Below are positions 17,287 through 26,597 of a stretch of DNA of 64,000 nt, piece by piece. Both the position numbers and the translations under genes were made by a program. The notes below the pieces were generated by a model. That model did no database searches and had not been told where the DNA came from. It saw only the letters and a list, made by a program, of their open reading frames with translations. Each line of letters starts with the position of its first letter. The stretch's first letter is position 1. Source of the stretch: Aureimonas endophytica (GTDB taxonomy: Bacteria; Pseudomonadota; Alphaproteobacteria; Rhizobiales; Rhizobiaceae). The stretch spans positions 124,001 through 188,000 of the forward strand of contig NZ_BMIQ01000002.1 in assembly GCF_014642635.1 (NCBI RefSeq), in the 5' to 3' direction.

Positions 17287-18189
17287 ATGACTTCCAGCGT
17301 CGCATCGGTTTCCGGCGTCCCCTTCGCGCGCATGAACGGCATCGGCAACGAGATCCTCGTCGTCGATCTGCGCGGCGACGCGCGCCGCGTCGCGCCGGCG
17401 GCGGCCATCGCACTCGCCAGCCGGCCGGAAACCCGTTTCGACCAGCTGATGGCGATCCACGATCCCGCCGCCGAGGGGACGGACGCGCTGGTGCGCATCC
17501 TCAACTGCGACGGCACGGAGGCGGAGGCCTGCGGCAACGGCACGCGCTGCGTCGTCCAGGCGCTCGCCGCCGAGACCGGCCAGACGCGCTTCTCCTTCGA
17601 GATCGCCGGGCGCATCGTCACCGCCGAGATGCAGGGCGAGGACCGCATCTCCGTCGACATGGGGCGGCCGCGCTTCGGCTGGCGCGACATCCCGCTCGCC
17701 GAGGAATTCGCCGATACCCGCGCCATCGAATTGCAGATCGGGCCGATCGACGCGCCGATCCTCCATTCGCCCTCCGTCGCCTCAATGGGCAACCCGCACG
17801 CGATCTTCTGGGTGAAGGACGACGTCTGGTCCTATGCGCTCGACCGCTTCGGGCCGATCCTCGAAAACCATCCGCTCTTTCCCGAGCGTTGCAACATCAC
17901 GATCGCGCAGGTGACCGCGCCGGACGCGCTGACGATGCGCACCTGGGAGCGCGGCGCGGGGCTGACGCGCGCCTGCGGCTCGGCCGCCTGCGCCGCCGCC
18001 GTCTCGGCCGCGCGCACTCGGCGCACCGGGCGCGGCGTCGACGTGACGCTGCCGGGCGGCCGGCTGCGGATCGACTGGCGCGACGACGACCATGTCGTGA
18101 TGACCGGGCCGGCCGAATGGGAATGGTCGGGCCGCCTCGACCCGGCGAGCGGCGATCATGTCCGCGACGCCGAAACGGTTCCCGCGTGA
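17287..18189 (+). CDS. dapF: Diaminopimelate epimerase
   Basis: DapF converts LL- to meso-diaminopimelate for lysine and peptidoglycan synthesis. The 300-aa protein has both catalytic cysteines in their motifs: [16 protein letters not shown] near residue 75 and [14 protein letters not shown] near residue 225. The N-terminal [15 protein letters not shown] is also conserved, and N-terminal extras before residue 12 are not. ATG 17287 is chosen on this basis. It overlaps mtaB by a GTGA, starting an operon dapF-mtaB-ftsY-yciB that is conserved in this order of bacteria. Confidence 0.96.
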   Translation: MTSSVASVSGVPFARMNGIGNEILVVDLRGDARRVAPAAAIALASRPETRFDQLMAIHDPAAEGTDALVRILNCDGTEAEACGNGTRCVVQALAAETGQTRFSFEIAGRIVTAEMQGEDRISVDMGRPRFGWRDIPLAEEFADTRAIELQIGPIDAPILHSPSVASMGNPHAIFWVKDDVWSYALDRFGPILENHPLFPERCNITIAQVTAPDALTMRTWERGAGLTRACGSAACAAAVSAARTRRTGRGVDVTLPGGRLRIDWRDDDHVVMTGPAEWEWSGRLDPASGDHVRDAETVPA

Positions 18190-19472
18190 GCGGCGTCGAG
18201 GTCGTTTCCTTCGGCTGCCGGCTGAACGGGCTGGAGGGCGCGGCGATGAAGCGCGCCGCCGAGACGGCCGGGCTCGGCGCCGGTCGGCCGGCGATCCTCG
18301 TCAATTCCTGCGCCGTCACGGCCGAGGCGGTGCGCGAGGCGCGGGCGGCGCTGCGCCGGGCGCGGCGCGACCACCCGGAGGCGCTGGTCCTGGTTTCCGG
18401 CTGCGCCGCGCAGATCGACCCGGCGAGCTTCGCCGCCATGCCGGAGGTCGACGCGGTGCTCGGCAATGCCGAGAAGCGCCTGCCGGACAGCTATCGCGGC
18501 CTCGCCGATTTCGGTCTCGGAAGGGAAGCGCGGATTCGCGTCGACGACATCTTCTCCATCCGCGAGACCCAGCCGCAGCTCGCCGAGGTGGTGGAAGGGC
18601 GTACCCGCGCCGTGGTCGAGGTGCAGAACGGCTGCGACCATCGCTGCACCTTCTGCATCATCCCCTATGGCCGCGGCGCGTCGCGCTCGGTGGCGGCGGG
18701 CGCGGTGATCGAGGGCATCAAGCGCCTCGTCGGCGAGGGCTGCCGCGAGGTCGTCCTGTCCGGCGTCGATCTGACGAGCTGGGGCGGGGACCTGCCGGGC
18801 GCGCCGCGCCTCGGCAGCCTCGTCCAGGCGATCCTGCGCCACGTGCCGGACCTTGCCCGCCTCCGCCTGTCTTCGATCGACAGCGTCGAGGCCGATCCGG
18901 CGCTGCTCGACGCGATGGGCGGCGAGGCGCGGCTGATGCCGCATCTTCATCTGTCGCTGCAGGCGGGCGACGACCTGATCCTCAAGCGCATGAAGCGGCG
19001 CCATTCGCGAGACGAGGCCTTGCGCTTCTGCGCCGATCTGCGCGCCCGGCGGCCGGAGATCGCCTTCGGCGCCGATCTCATCGCCGGCTTTCCGACGGAG
19101 GACGAGGCGATGGCGGAGAACACCCGCGCGCTCGTCGCCGAATGCGGCCTCGCCTTCGTCCATGTCTTTCCGTTCAGCCCGCGCGCCGGCACGCCGGCGG
19201 CGCGGATGCCGCAGCTTAGGCCCCCGCTCGTCCGCGAGCGGGCGGCACGGCTGCGGGCGGTGGCGGAGGAGGCGCTGGCCCGCCATCTGGCGCAGCATGT
19301 CGGCAGGCGCGCGAGCGTGCTGGTCGAGCATGGCGGTCGCGGACGGCTCGCCGATTTCACGCCGGTGCGGATGCCCTTCGGCGAGGCCGGCACCCTGATC
19401 GAGGCGCGGATCGCCGGGCATGACGGCAAGCGCCTTCTCGCCGCGACACCGCATGGGAGCGCACATGGCTGA
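18186..19472 (+). CDS. mtaB: tRNA (t6A37) C2-methylthiotransferase MtaB
   Basis: MtaB adds the methylthio group to t6A37 in tRNAs reading ANN codons. The 428-aa radical SAM protein has three N-terminal cluster cysteines ([29 protein letters not shown]), the radical SAM triad CDHRCTFC at about residues 151-158, and a C-terminal region resembling a TRAM RNA-binding domain. The GTG start forms a GTGA overlap with dapF. Its end overlaps the ftsY start by 8 nt, so the three genes are translated in concert. Confidence 0.95.
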   Translation: MSGVEVVSFGCRLNGLEGAAMKRAAETAGLGAGRPAILVNSCAVTAEAVREARAALRRARRDHPEALVLVSGCAAQIDPASFAAMPEVDAVLGNAEKRLPDSYRGLADFGLGREARIRVDDIFSIRETQPQLAEVVEGRTRAVVEVQNGCDHRCTFCIIPYGRGASRSVAAGAVIEGIKRLVGEGCREVVLSGVDLTSWGGDLPGAPRLGSLVQAILRHVPDLARLRLSSIDSVEADPALLDAMGGEARLMPHLHLSLQAGDDLILKRMKRRHSRDEALRFCADLRARRPEIAFGADLIAGFPTEDEAMAENTRALVAECGLAFVHVFPFSPRAGTPAARMPQLRPPLVRERAARLRAVAEEALARHLAQHVGRRASVLVEHGGRGRLADFTPVRMPFGEAGTLIEARIAGHDGKRLLAATPHGSAHG

Positions 19473-21165
19473 AGGCTTTTTCCGGCGCATCTTCTCCTTC
19501 GGCTCGAACCGCGCCGAAACGCGGCCGGCCGAGACGGCGCCCGGCGCGCCCGAGACGCCGCCGCGCTCGCTGGAGGCCGAGGCGAGCGCCGCCGCCGAGG
19601 CGCCGCTGCCGGAAGCCGGCTCGCTCGATCCCTTCGACGCGCCGCCCGTGCCGGCGACGCGCGACGAGGTCGAGACGGCCCGTCCGCCCGAACCCGAACC
19701 CGAACCCGAACCGGAGGCCGGCGCCGCCGCGGCCGAGCCGAGCCCCGAGCCGCTGCCGGAGACGGTTCCGGCGATCGAGCCGCCGGCCGAAGCGCCCGTC
19801 GAGGCGGAAGCGGACGCGGCCGAGGAGCCCTCCTGGCTCGACCCGAACGCCCCGGAGCCGGACAGCGACTTCTCCTGGCTGGACGAGCCGAAGGCCGAGA
19901 CCGCCGAGGCGCCGGCCGCCGAGCCGGTCGCCTTTTCCGAGCCGGAGCCGGAACTCCCCGCCGAGGCGCCGCCGGCCGCGCCCTACGCGCCGCCGCCGGT
20001 GACGCCGGACAGCGCGCTGGCGCCGCAGCCCTTCGCCAACCGGCAGAAGCGCGACGAGTTCTCCTGGCTCGACGCCGACGCGCCGCTGCCGGCCGAGGAC
20101 GAGGAGAAGGAGGCCGACTTCTCCTTCCTCGACGCGCCCGCGCCGCGCGAGGCGGGGCCGCGCGTTTCCACCGGCGAAGCCGGTTGGAGGCTGCGCGACG
20201 AGGCGGTGGCCGAGCCCTCGACCGCGCCCGCTCTCGCCCGCCAGACCTGGGTGGAGCGCATGCGGGCCGGGCTCGCCCGCTCCTCCGGCCAGCTCTCGGC
20301 CTCGATCACCGCGCTCTTCACCAAGAAGAAGCTCGACGAGACGGTGCTCCAGGATTTCGAGGACGTGCTGATCCAGGCCGATCTCGGCGTCGAGACGGCG
20401 ATGCGCATCACCGACCGCCTCAGCCAGGGCCGCTTCGGCAAGGAGATCTCCGGCGCCGAGGTGCGCGCCATCCTCGCCTCCGAGGTCGAGGCGGTGCTGC
20501 ACCCCGTCGCCCTGCCGCTGGAGCTCGATCTGGAGAAGAAGCCGCATGTCGTGCTGGTCGTCGGCGTCAACGGCACCGGCAAGACGACGACGATCGGCAA
20601 GCTGACCGCCAAGCTGACGCGCGCCGGCCTGAAGGTCACGCTCTGCGCCGGCGACACGTTCCGCGCCGCCGCGATCGAGCAGCTGAAGATCTGGGGCGAG
20701 CGGACGAATTCGCCGGTGATCGCCAAGGCCATCGGCGCCGACGCGGCGGGCCTCGCCTTCGAGGCCTATGACGAGGCGCTGGCCAACGGCTCCGACATCC
20801 TGATCATCGACACGGCGGGGCGCCTTCAGAACCGCACCGAACTGATGGACGAGCTCGCCAAGATCGTGCGCGTCCTTCAGAAGCGCGATCCCGACGCGCC
20901 GCACACGGTGCTCCAGACGCTGGACGCCACCACGGGGCAGAACGCGCTGAACCAGGTGGAGATCTTCCGCAATGTCGCGGGCGTCAACGGGCTGGTGATG
21001 ACCAAGCTCGACGGCACGGCGCGCGGCGGCATCCTCGTCGCCATCGCCGCCAAGCACCGCCTGCCGGTCTATTTCATCGGCGTCGGCGAGGGGATCGACG
21101 ACCTGGAGCCCTTCCGGGCCAGGGATTTCGCCGAGGCGATCGCGGGCACCTCGCCCGCGCCTTGA
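19465..21165 (+). CDS. ftsY: SRP receptor FtsY with long acidic repeat-bearing N-terminus
   Basis: FtsY is the membrane-associated receptor for SRP-ribosome complexes. The C-terminal NG domain (residues about 265-566) has VVGVNGTGKTTTIGKL, AGDTFRAAAIEQL, IIDTAGRLQNR and MTKLDGTARGGI. Before it lies an unusually long Ala/Glu/Pro-rich acidic region of about 250 residues after the amphipathic [13 protein letters not shown]. In that region a short motif recurs four times: PSWLD, FSWLD, FSWLD and FSFLD. ATG 19465 is preferred (12 nt downstream of another in-frame ATG at 19453). It overlaps mtaB by 8 nt. Confidence 0.95.
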   Translation: MAEGFFRRIFSFGSNRAETRPAETAPGAPETPPRSLEAEASAAAEAPLPEAGSLDPFDAPPVPATRDEVETARPPEPEPEPEPEAGAAAAEPSPEPLPETVPAIEPPAEAPVEAEADAAEEPSWLDPNAPEPDSDFSWLDEPKAETAEAPAAEPVAFSEPEPELPAEAPPAAPYAPPPVTPDSALAPQPFANRQKRDEFSWLDADAPLPAEDEEKEADFSFLDAPAPREAGPRVSTGEAGWRLRDEAVAEPSTAPALARQTWVERMRAGLARSSGQLSASITALFTKKKLDETVLQDFEDVLIQADLGVETAMRITDRLSQGRFGKEISGAEVRAILASEVEAVLHPVALPLELDLEKKPHVVLVVGVNGTGKTTTIGKLTAKLTRAGLKVTLCAGDTFRAAAIEQLKIWGERTNSPVIAKAIGADAAGLAFEAYDEALANGSDILIIDTAGRLQNRTELMDELAKIVRVLQKRDPDAPHTVLQTLDATTGQNALNQVEIFRNVAGVNGLVMTKLDGTARGGILVAIAAKHRLPVYFIGVGEGIDDLEPFRARDFAEAIAGTSPAP

Positions 21166-21288
21166 AAAGGCCATGGCCTGCGGCTCCGCTGCCCGCCCGA
21201 AGGATCGGACGGGACGGGCCCGGCTTTCTCCGCCGCGCCGGCTTCGGGGCGGAACCGCAGCGCGAGTTTCAGAAGGCAAGACGTCGCC

Positions 21289-21948
21289 ATGTCCGAACGC
21301 ATCATCGAGGCGGGGCCGAATTCGCCGGAGCGGCCGCCGCTCAGCCCCGGCCTGAAATTCGCGCTGGAACTCGGGCCGCTCCTCGTCTTCTTCTTCGCCA
21401 ATTACCGGGGGGCGTGGCTCGCCTCGCATGTCCCCTCGCTCGCCAGCCTCGGCGGGCCGATCTTCATCGCGACGGGCCTGTTCATGGCGGCGACCGTCGC
21501 GGCGCTCGCCGTGTCCTGGGCGCTGACGCGGACGCTGCCCATCATGCCGCTCGTGTCCGGCATCTTCGTCGTCCTGTTCGGCGGCCTGACGCTCTGGCTG
21601 CAGAACGACATGTTCATCAAGATGAAGCCGACCATCGTGAACGGCATCTTCGCCGCGATCCTGCTCGGCGGGCTGTTTCTCTTCGATCGGCCGCTGCTCG
21701 GCTATGTCTTCGATCAGGCCTTCAAGCTGGACGACGCCGGCTGGCGCAAGCTGACGCTGCGCTGGGGCCTGTTCTTCATCGTGCTGGCGCTGTTGAATGA
21801 AGTGGTCTGGCGCAATTTCTCCGAGGATTTCTGGGTGACCTTCAAGGTCTGGGGCACGATGCCGATCACCATGGCCTTCATGCTGTTCCAGATCCCGCTC
21901 CTGAAGCGGCACGCCGTCGAGCCGCTGCCGGGCGACGGCAAGGGCTGA
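21289..21948 (+). CDS. yciB: Septation protein A / YciB family inner-membrane protein
   Basis: The 219-aa protein has five or six membrane helices and the YciB (IspZ) core, [19 protein letters not shown] near residue 24, then [19 protein letters not shown] and [19 protein letters not shown]. YciB proteins interact with cell-division and elongation components and affect septation and envelope integrity. The gene follows ftsY after a 123-nt gap as the last gene of the dapF operon order and ends 6 nt before the convergent Nudix gene. Confidence 0.95.
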   Translation: MSERIIEAGPNSPERPPLSPGLKFALELGPLLVFFFANYRGAWLASHVPSLASLGGPIFIATGLFMAATVAALAVSWALTRTLPIMPLVSGIFVVLFGGLTLWLQNDMFIKMKPTIVNGIFAAILLGGLFLFDRPLLGYVFDQAFKLDDAGWRKLTLRWGLFFIVLALLNEVVWRNFSEDFWVTFKVWGTMPITMAFMLFQIPLLKRHAVEPLPGDGKG

Positions 21949-21954
21949 GGCGCG

Positions 21955-22521
21955 TCACAGCGCCTCGTCGGCGAGCCTCTCGCCGTTCGGCAGCACGTCG
22001 CCGGCCTCGCCTTCCGGATTGCCGAAGGGCACGGGCGGCGCGCCGGCCTCCGCCGCCATGTCGTGGCGGAGCGCCCAGTGGACGGAAGGGAAGGCGAGAT
22101 CGTCGAAGGGGATCTCGTCCGGCCTGACCAGCCGCCATTCCAGGGTCTCCGGCCCGGCGCGCAGCGCCTCCGGCTCCTCCAGCACGGCGCGGAAGATGAG
22201 CTGCACCTGGCTGATCCGGGGCACCGAATAGATCGCGAGCAGCCGCGAGATCGCGATCTTGGCCGTGGCCTCCTCCGCCGCCTCGCGCATGGCGCCGGCT
22301 TCCGGCGTCTCGTTCAGTTCCAGATAGCCGGCGGGGATCGTCCAGAAGCCGGCGCGCGGCTCGATGGCGCGGCGGCACAGGAGGATGCGCCCGTCATGGC
22401 GCACCACCGAGCCGACGACGATCTTCGGGTTCTGGTAGTCGACGAAGCCGCAATGGTCGCAGACGCGGCGCGCCCGCTCGTCGCCTTCGGGAATGCGGAG
22501 GGAGAAGGAGGGTGTGATCAT
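21955..22521 (-). CDS. Nudix hydrolase with N-terminal zinc-ribbon-like motif
   Basis: The 188-aa protein has a CDHCGFVDYQNPK motif at residues about 21-33, half of a zinc ribbon as in the NADH-pyrophosphatase-like branch, then the Nudix box GYLELNETPEAGAMREAAEE (about residues 68-87) with the catalytic REAAEE core. It likely cleaves a nucleoside diphosphate-linked compound such as NADH or ADP-ribose; the substrate is not fixed by the sequence. It stands 60 nt downstream of the GT2 gene on the same strand and might be co-transcribed. Confidence 0.88.
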   Translation of the reverse strand: MITPSFSLRIPEGDERARRVCDHCGFVDYQNPKIVVGSVVRHDGRILLCRRAIEPRAGFWTIPAGYLELNETPEAGAMREAAEEATAKIAISRLLAIYSVPRISQVQLIFRAVLEEPEALRAGPETLEWRLVRPDEIPFDDLAFPSVHWALRHDMAAEAGAPPVPFGNPEGEAGDVLPNGERLADEAL

Positions 22522-22581
22522 GGGGCCATCAGATGGCGCCGGCCGGCCCGGCTTCCATCCTCGGCCCGCCCGAAATGCCGC

Positions 22582-23406
22582 TCAGAGCTCGCGGATCTCC
22601 GGGCGGCGCTGGCCGCGACGCAGAAGCCACCAGACGCCGAAGAGATCGAGGATGCCGACCAGCATTCGGTCGAAGATGCCGTAATTGGAGGTGCCGAAGC
22701 GCCGCTCGCGGTCGACGACGTCGAGATGGGCGATGCCGAGCCCCTCGCGCATCACCAGCGCCGGCAGATAGCGGTGCCAGCCCTCGAAATAGGGCAGGCG
22801 GCGGAAGACCGCCGTCGGCACCGCCTTCAGGCCGCAGCCGGTGTCGCGCGTCGCGTCCTTCAGGATGCGGGCGCGCAAGCCGTTGGCGAAGGCGGAGGAG
22901 AACTGCTTCAGCCGCGTGTCGGTGCGCCCGGTGCGCTGGCCGGCGGCGAGCGCCGTGCCGGGCGGCCCCTCTTCCAGGAGCGCGACGAGGCCGGGAATGA
23001 AGCGCGGGTCGTTCTGCCCGTCGCCGTCGATGGTGACGACGACGTCGCCATGGGCGACGAGCGCGCCCGTGCGCACGGCGCGGCTCTGGCCGCAGGAGCG
23101 GTCGTGCCGGATGTGCCGCACCGGGCGACCGGCGGCCTGAAGCGCGAGGATCGCCTCCCGCGTTCCGTCCGTCGAGCCGTCGTCGATCACCACCACCTCG
23201 AAGGCGCGGCCTTCCAGGGCGGCCGCGATCTCCTCCACCAGGATCGGCAGGTTCTGCGCCTCGTTGCGCGCCGGGATGACGACGCTGACCAGCGCGAAGC
23301 GGCCGGGCGTCACCGGCTCCGGTCCCGTCGAAACCGGCGCGAAGGCGCCGCCGGTCGGCGCGACGGCCGCAGTTCGAGGCATGTCTTCCAGCATTCTCTC
23401 GATCAT
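22582..23406 (-). CDS. Family 2 glycosyltransferase (polyprenyl-phosphate sugar synthase type)
   Basis: The 274-aa protein has the GT-A fold: SVVIPARNEAQNLPILVEEI near residue 41, VVIDDGSTDGT, VTIDGDGQNDPRFI (DXD-like) and RDTGCGLKAVP. The C-terminal YFEGWHRYLPALVMREG and SNYGIFDRMLVGILDLFGVW are typical of enzymes that load a sugar on a polyprenyl phosphate (dolichyl-phosphate mannose synthase and RgtE-like). It overlaps the PAP2 gene by ATGA. With the neighbouring PAP2 and GT39 genes it probably makes the lipid-linked sugar donor for envelope modification. Confidence 0.88.
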   Translation of the reverse strand: MIERMLEDMPRTAAVAPTGGAFAPVSTGPEPVTPGRFALVSVVIPARNEAQNLPILVEEIAAALEGRAFEVVVIDDGSTDGTREAILALQAAGRPVRHIRHDRSCGQSRAVRTGALVAHGDVVVTIDGDGQNDPRFIPGLVALLEEGPPGTALAAGQRTGRTDTRLKQFSSAFANGLRARILKDATRDTGCGLKAVPTAVFRRLPYFEGWHRYLPALVMREGLGIAHLDVVDRERRFGTSNYGIFDRMLVGILDLFGVWWLLRRGQRRPEIREL

Positions 23407-24254
23407 CCCCTTGCCCTCCTCAAGTCCCGCGCCGCGCGCCAGCGCCGGCGGCAGGCCCGGCGGAACGCCCAGAGACGCTCCGACAGGACCAGGAAGGCGT
23501 CATCGATCCGCGCCGCGCCGCGTTCCAGAATCAGCGGTTTCATCAGGGCGGCGACTGTCAATACCAGCAGCCATGATAGCATCGTGTCGGACAGAAAGTG
23601 AGCACCCATCGCCACACGCGCCGCCGAAACGCTCGCGGCGATCGCGAGGAGGCTGACGGCGACGATGCCGCGTTCGCGGTTCGGCACCAGCGGCAGGAGG
23701 CAGAGGAGCGCCGCCGCCGCCGCGCCCTCGCCGGAGACGAAGGAGCAGTTGCCCGAACAGGCGGTGGACACGGTCCAGACCGGCGAGAACAGGGCGTCGT
23801 GGCCGAAGGCCGCGATCTCGCGCGGGCGGGCCCGGCCGAAGCTGTTCTTGAACAAGGCATTGACGAGCAGCGCCGGCCCGAGGATGTAGACGGCGAGAAT
23901 GTAGAGGGCGGCATGCGGCTTCAGCCAGCGCAGCACCGCGCCGCGACGCAGGAGCGGCAGGACCAGGATGCCGAGCGAGACGGCGACGATCGCGATGGTG
24001 AAGCTCTCGCCGATCTCGCGCACGAGGAGCATCGCCGGGTCCTCGGCCAGGCGGAAGCCTTCGCCCGGCGTGAAGAACCACCGGCTGACCGCGATGTCGG
24101 CATCCGGGAACAGAAGAAAGAAGGCCGAGACCAGGGCGGTGGCGACGAAAAGCGTCGCGAGCGGCCGGCGCCGGAGGGCGGCGGGTCCGACCGGCCGGGG
24201 AGCGGCGGAAGAAGGGGCGGCGGGCGGCTTGGCCCGCGCCTCGCGGATGGTCAT
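23403..24254 (-). CDS. PAP2-family membrane phosphatase (LpxE/LpxF-like)
   Basis: The 283-aa protein has about six membrane helices and all three PAP2 motifs: KNSFGRARP, CSFVSGEGA and SAARVAMGAHFLSD. The middle motif has SGE rather than the standard SGH, a variant that I associate with some lipid A phosphatases. It would remove a lipid phosphate on the periplasmic side of the inner membrane. It overlaps the GT2 gene by 4 nt and is divergent from the GT39 gene, suggesting a role in replacing a lipid A phosphate by a sugar. Substrate is inference. Confidence 0.85.
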   Translation of the reverse strand: MTIREARAKPPAAPSSAAPRPVGPAALRRRPLATLFVATALVSAFFLLFPDADIAVSRWFFTPGEGFRLAEDPAMLLVREIGESFTIAIVAVSLGILVLPLLRRGAVLRWLKPHAALYILAVYILGPALLVNALFKNSFGRARPREIAAFGHDALFSPVWTVSTACSGNCSFVSGEGAAAAALLCLLPLVPNRERGIVAVSLLAIAASVSAARVAMGAHFLSDTMLSWLLVLTVAALMKPLILERGAARIDDAFLVLSERLWAFRRACRRRWRAARDLRRARG

Positions 24255-24346
24255 CGTTGTGTCGCCTCGCCGAGGGCATGACGTTTCTTGAACATCCGCA
24301 GGCCATCAGCACGAAAGGGCGCCGGGGTCCAGTGAGCCAGACGTTG

Positions 24347-25873
24347 ATGACGACCATGCGCGCGCCGGCGCGCCGCCTGCCGCCTGCCGCCCGCGCGCCC
24401 GAGGAGGCGGGCGAGGGCTGGCACGCGGCGCTCTGGATTCTCGTCGCCATCGCGCTTCTGCGCGTCCTGGCGCTCGTCCTCTCGCCGAGCGAGCTCGGCT
24501 TCGACGAGGCGCAATACTGGGCCTGGTCCCGCCATCTCCAGTTCGGCTACGCGACGAAGCCGCCGCTGATCGCCTGGCTGATCGCCGGCGAGGCGGCGGT
24601 CTGCGGCCCGGCCGCGCCCTGCGTGCGGCTCGCCGCGCCGCTGCTCCATCTTGGCACGGCGATCGTCCTCTCCCTCGTCGCGCGGCGGCTCTATGGCGGG
24701 CGCACCGCCTTCTGGACCGGCCTCGCCTATCTCCTGATGCCGGGCGTCGCCCTGTCCTCCATGCTGATGACGACGGACGCGCTGCTCCTCTTCTTCTGGA
24801 GCCTGGCGCTTCTCGTGCTCGTCCGGCATCTCGACCGGCCGGCCCTTGGTACCGCTCTCGCCTTCGGCCTCGTCACCGGCATCGGCCTCTATGCCAAATA
24901 TGCGATGATCTTCCTGCCGGTCATGATCGGCGTCGCGGCGATCGCGCTTCCCGAACTGCGCCGGGCCTTGCGCCCGCGCGACATCCTCGTGGCGCTTCTC
25001 GCCATCGCCCTCCTGATGGCGCCGAACGTCTGGTGGAATATCGGCCATGGCTTCGCCACCTTCACCCATACGGGCGAGGAGAATATCGGCTGGAGCTGGT
25101 CGCGGCTCAATGCGCGCAAGGGCTTCGAGTTCTTCGTCACGCAGTTCGGCGTCGCCGGGCCGATCGTCTTCGGCGCCATGCTGAACGCGCTTCTCTTCCG
25201 CGCCCGCACCGACCGGCCGGACAGCGACCGGCTGCTTCTCTGGCTGAGCTGGCCGATCGTCCTCGCCATCACCGTGCAGGGCTTCCTGGCGCAGGCCAAT
25301 GCCAATTGGGGCGCGACCGCCTATCCGGCCGGCGTCGTCCTCGCCACGGCGCTGATGGTGCGCCATCGCCGCCGCCTGTTCCTCGTCGCCAATTTCGTGA
25401 TCTGCGGCCTTCTCGCCGCCGCGATGCTCTGGACGACGGGTTTCGCCGATCCGGCCTCGGCCACCGGCCCGTTCCGGCAGTTCCGCCAGCTCGGCGGCTG
25501 GTCGGCGACGGCGGGCGAGATCGCCGCTCTCGCGAAATCGCGCGGGGCGGAGCGGCTCGCCGTCGAGAGCCGGGCGCTGACCGCCGGCCTCGTCTGGGCG
25601 CTGCGCGACGAGCCCTTGGACATTCGCGGCTTCCTGAAGCCCGGCGAGGCGCCGGCCGATCAGTTCGAGATCGATTCGCCCTGGCGCCCGGGCGACCGGA
25701 CGGAGGGTACGCTGATCCTCGGCATCACCGCGAAGGAAGCCGGCGCCATCGGCGCCGTGCCGCTCGGCACCGTGCCGGCGCCGCTCTATCTGCGCGATCC
25801 TTCGCCGCTGACGGTCTACGGCTTCCCGGCGCCGGGGGAGGCCGCGCCGGCCGCTCCGGCCAGCGCCGGATAG
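24347..25873 (+). CDS. Family 39 glycosyltransferase (ArnT/RgtD-like, polyprenyl-phosphate dependent)
   Basis: The roughly 508-aa protein has many membrane helices and the GT39 signature in its first periplasmic loop: SELGFDEAQYWAWSRHLQFG then YATKPPLIAWLI, with the catalytic Asp-Glu pair. Members move a sugar from a polyprenyl phosphate to lipid A or similar acceptors in the periplasm. The C-terminal soluble part is about 120 residues. The start is uncertain; ATG 24278 is in frame and would add 23 residues. It runs divergently from the PAP2-GT2 genes and its 3' end overlaps the convergent ccmG by 58 nt. Confidence 0.87.
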   Translation: MTTMRAPARRLPPAARAPEEAGEGWHAALWILVAIALLRVLALVLSPSELGFDEAQYWAWSRHLQFGYATKPPLIAWLIAGEAAVCGPAAPCVRLAAPLLHLGTAIVLSLVARRLYGGRTAFWTGLAYLLMPGVALSSMLMTTDALLLFFWSLALLVLVRHLDRPALGTALAFGLVTGIGLYAKYAMIFLPVMIGVAAIALPELRRALRPRDILVALLAIALLMAPNVWWNIGHGFATFTHTGEENIGWSWSRLNARKGFEFFVTQFGVAGPIVFGAMLNALLFRARTDRPDSDRLLLWLSWPIVLAITVQGFLAQANANWGATAYPAGVVLATALMVRHRRRLFLVANFVICGLLAAAMLWTTGFADPASATGPFRQFRQLGGWSATAGEIAALAKSRGAERLAVESRALTAGLVWALRDEPLDIRGFLKPGEAPADQFEIDSPWRPGDRTEGTLILGITAKEAGAIGAVPLGTVPAPLYLRDPSPLTVYGFPAPGEAAPAAPASAG

Positions 25874-26427
25874 AGACCGTTCATCACCGCCTGTGGCGTG
25901 AAGGGGCCGACCTGCTTCCAGAGGATGCGCCCGTCGGTGCCGACGAGAAAGCTTTCCGGCACGCCATAGACGCCCCAGTCGATCGTCGCCCGGCCGGCTT
26001 CGTCCGTGCCGATCGCGGCATAGGGGTTGCCGAGAGCTTGCAGGAAGGCGAGCGCCGCCTGCGGCTTGTCCTTGTGGTTGATGGCGACGAGCCGGAAGCG
26101 CGCGTCCTTGGCGAGCTCCATCAGGAGCGGATGCTCTTCGCGGCAGGGGCCGCACCAGGAGGCGAAGACATTGACGAGCAGCGGCTTGTCCGGCGGCGCG
26201 GACAGGTCGAGCCCCGGAACCGCCGCGCCGGCCAGCGGCGGCAGCACCGTCTTCGGCGTCGGCGCGCCGATCAGCGCCGAGGGAATGACCGCCGGATCGC
26301 GGCCCGACAGGAGTTCGGCCAGAAACACGCCGGCCAGCGCCAGAAAGGCGGCGAGCGGCAGGAAGAGAAGGAGCGACCGCCGCCGGCGCGGCGCGGCGGT
26401 GCCGGGATCGTCGAGCCCGGCGCTCAT
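25816..26427 (-). CDS. ccmG: Thiol:disulfide interchange protein CcmG (DsbE)
   Basis: CcmG is a membrane-anchored periplasmic thioredoxin that keeps apocytochrome c cysteines reduced for heme attachment. The 203-aa protein has one N-terminal membrane anchor (SLLLFLPLAAFLALAGVFLA), the active site FASWCGPCREEHPLL near residue 90 and the family segment YGVPESFLVGTDGRILWKQVG. Its ATG overlaps the stop of ccmD. It ends the ccm transcript and overlaps the GT39 gene tail. Confidence 0.95.
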   Translation of the reverse strand: MSAGLDDPGTAAPRRRRSLLLFLPLAAFLALAGVFLAELLSGRDPAVIPSALIGAPTPKTVLPPLAGAAVPGLDLSAPPDKPLLVNVFASWCGPCREEHPLLMELAKDARFRLVAINHKDKPQAALAFLQALGNPYAAIGTDEAGRATIDWGVYGVPESFLVGTDGRILWKQVGPFTPQAVMNGLYPALAGAAGAASPGAGKP

Positions 26428-26597
26428 CGGCGCGCCCCGCCATCCGACCGGCGCCGGGCGCCGCCGGCCTCCAGCCGCGCCAGCTCGCGCCGGGCGCGGC
26501 GCGCGTCGAAAACGATCCAGCCGGCGACGAGAAGAAGCGCCAGGGCGGAGATCCCGTAGGCGGACAGGACGAAGGCGGAACTGTCCACCGCGATCAT
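26424..26597 (-). CDS. ccmD: Heme exporter protein CcmD
   Basis: This 57-aa single-pass membrane protein releases holo-CcmE from the CcmABC complex. It consists of a short N-terminus, one helix (FVLSAYGISALALLLVAGWI) and a basic, Arg/Ala-rich tail (FDARRARRELARLE), which is the family pattern. It has ATGA overlaps with both ccmC upstream and ccmG downstream, so it is clearly a real gene despite its size. Confidence 0.92.
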   Translation of the reverse strand: MIAVDSSAFVLSAYGISALALLLVAGWIVFDARRARRELARLEAGGARRRSDGGARR

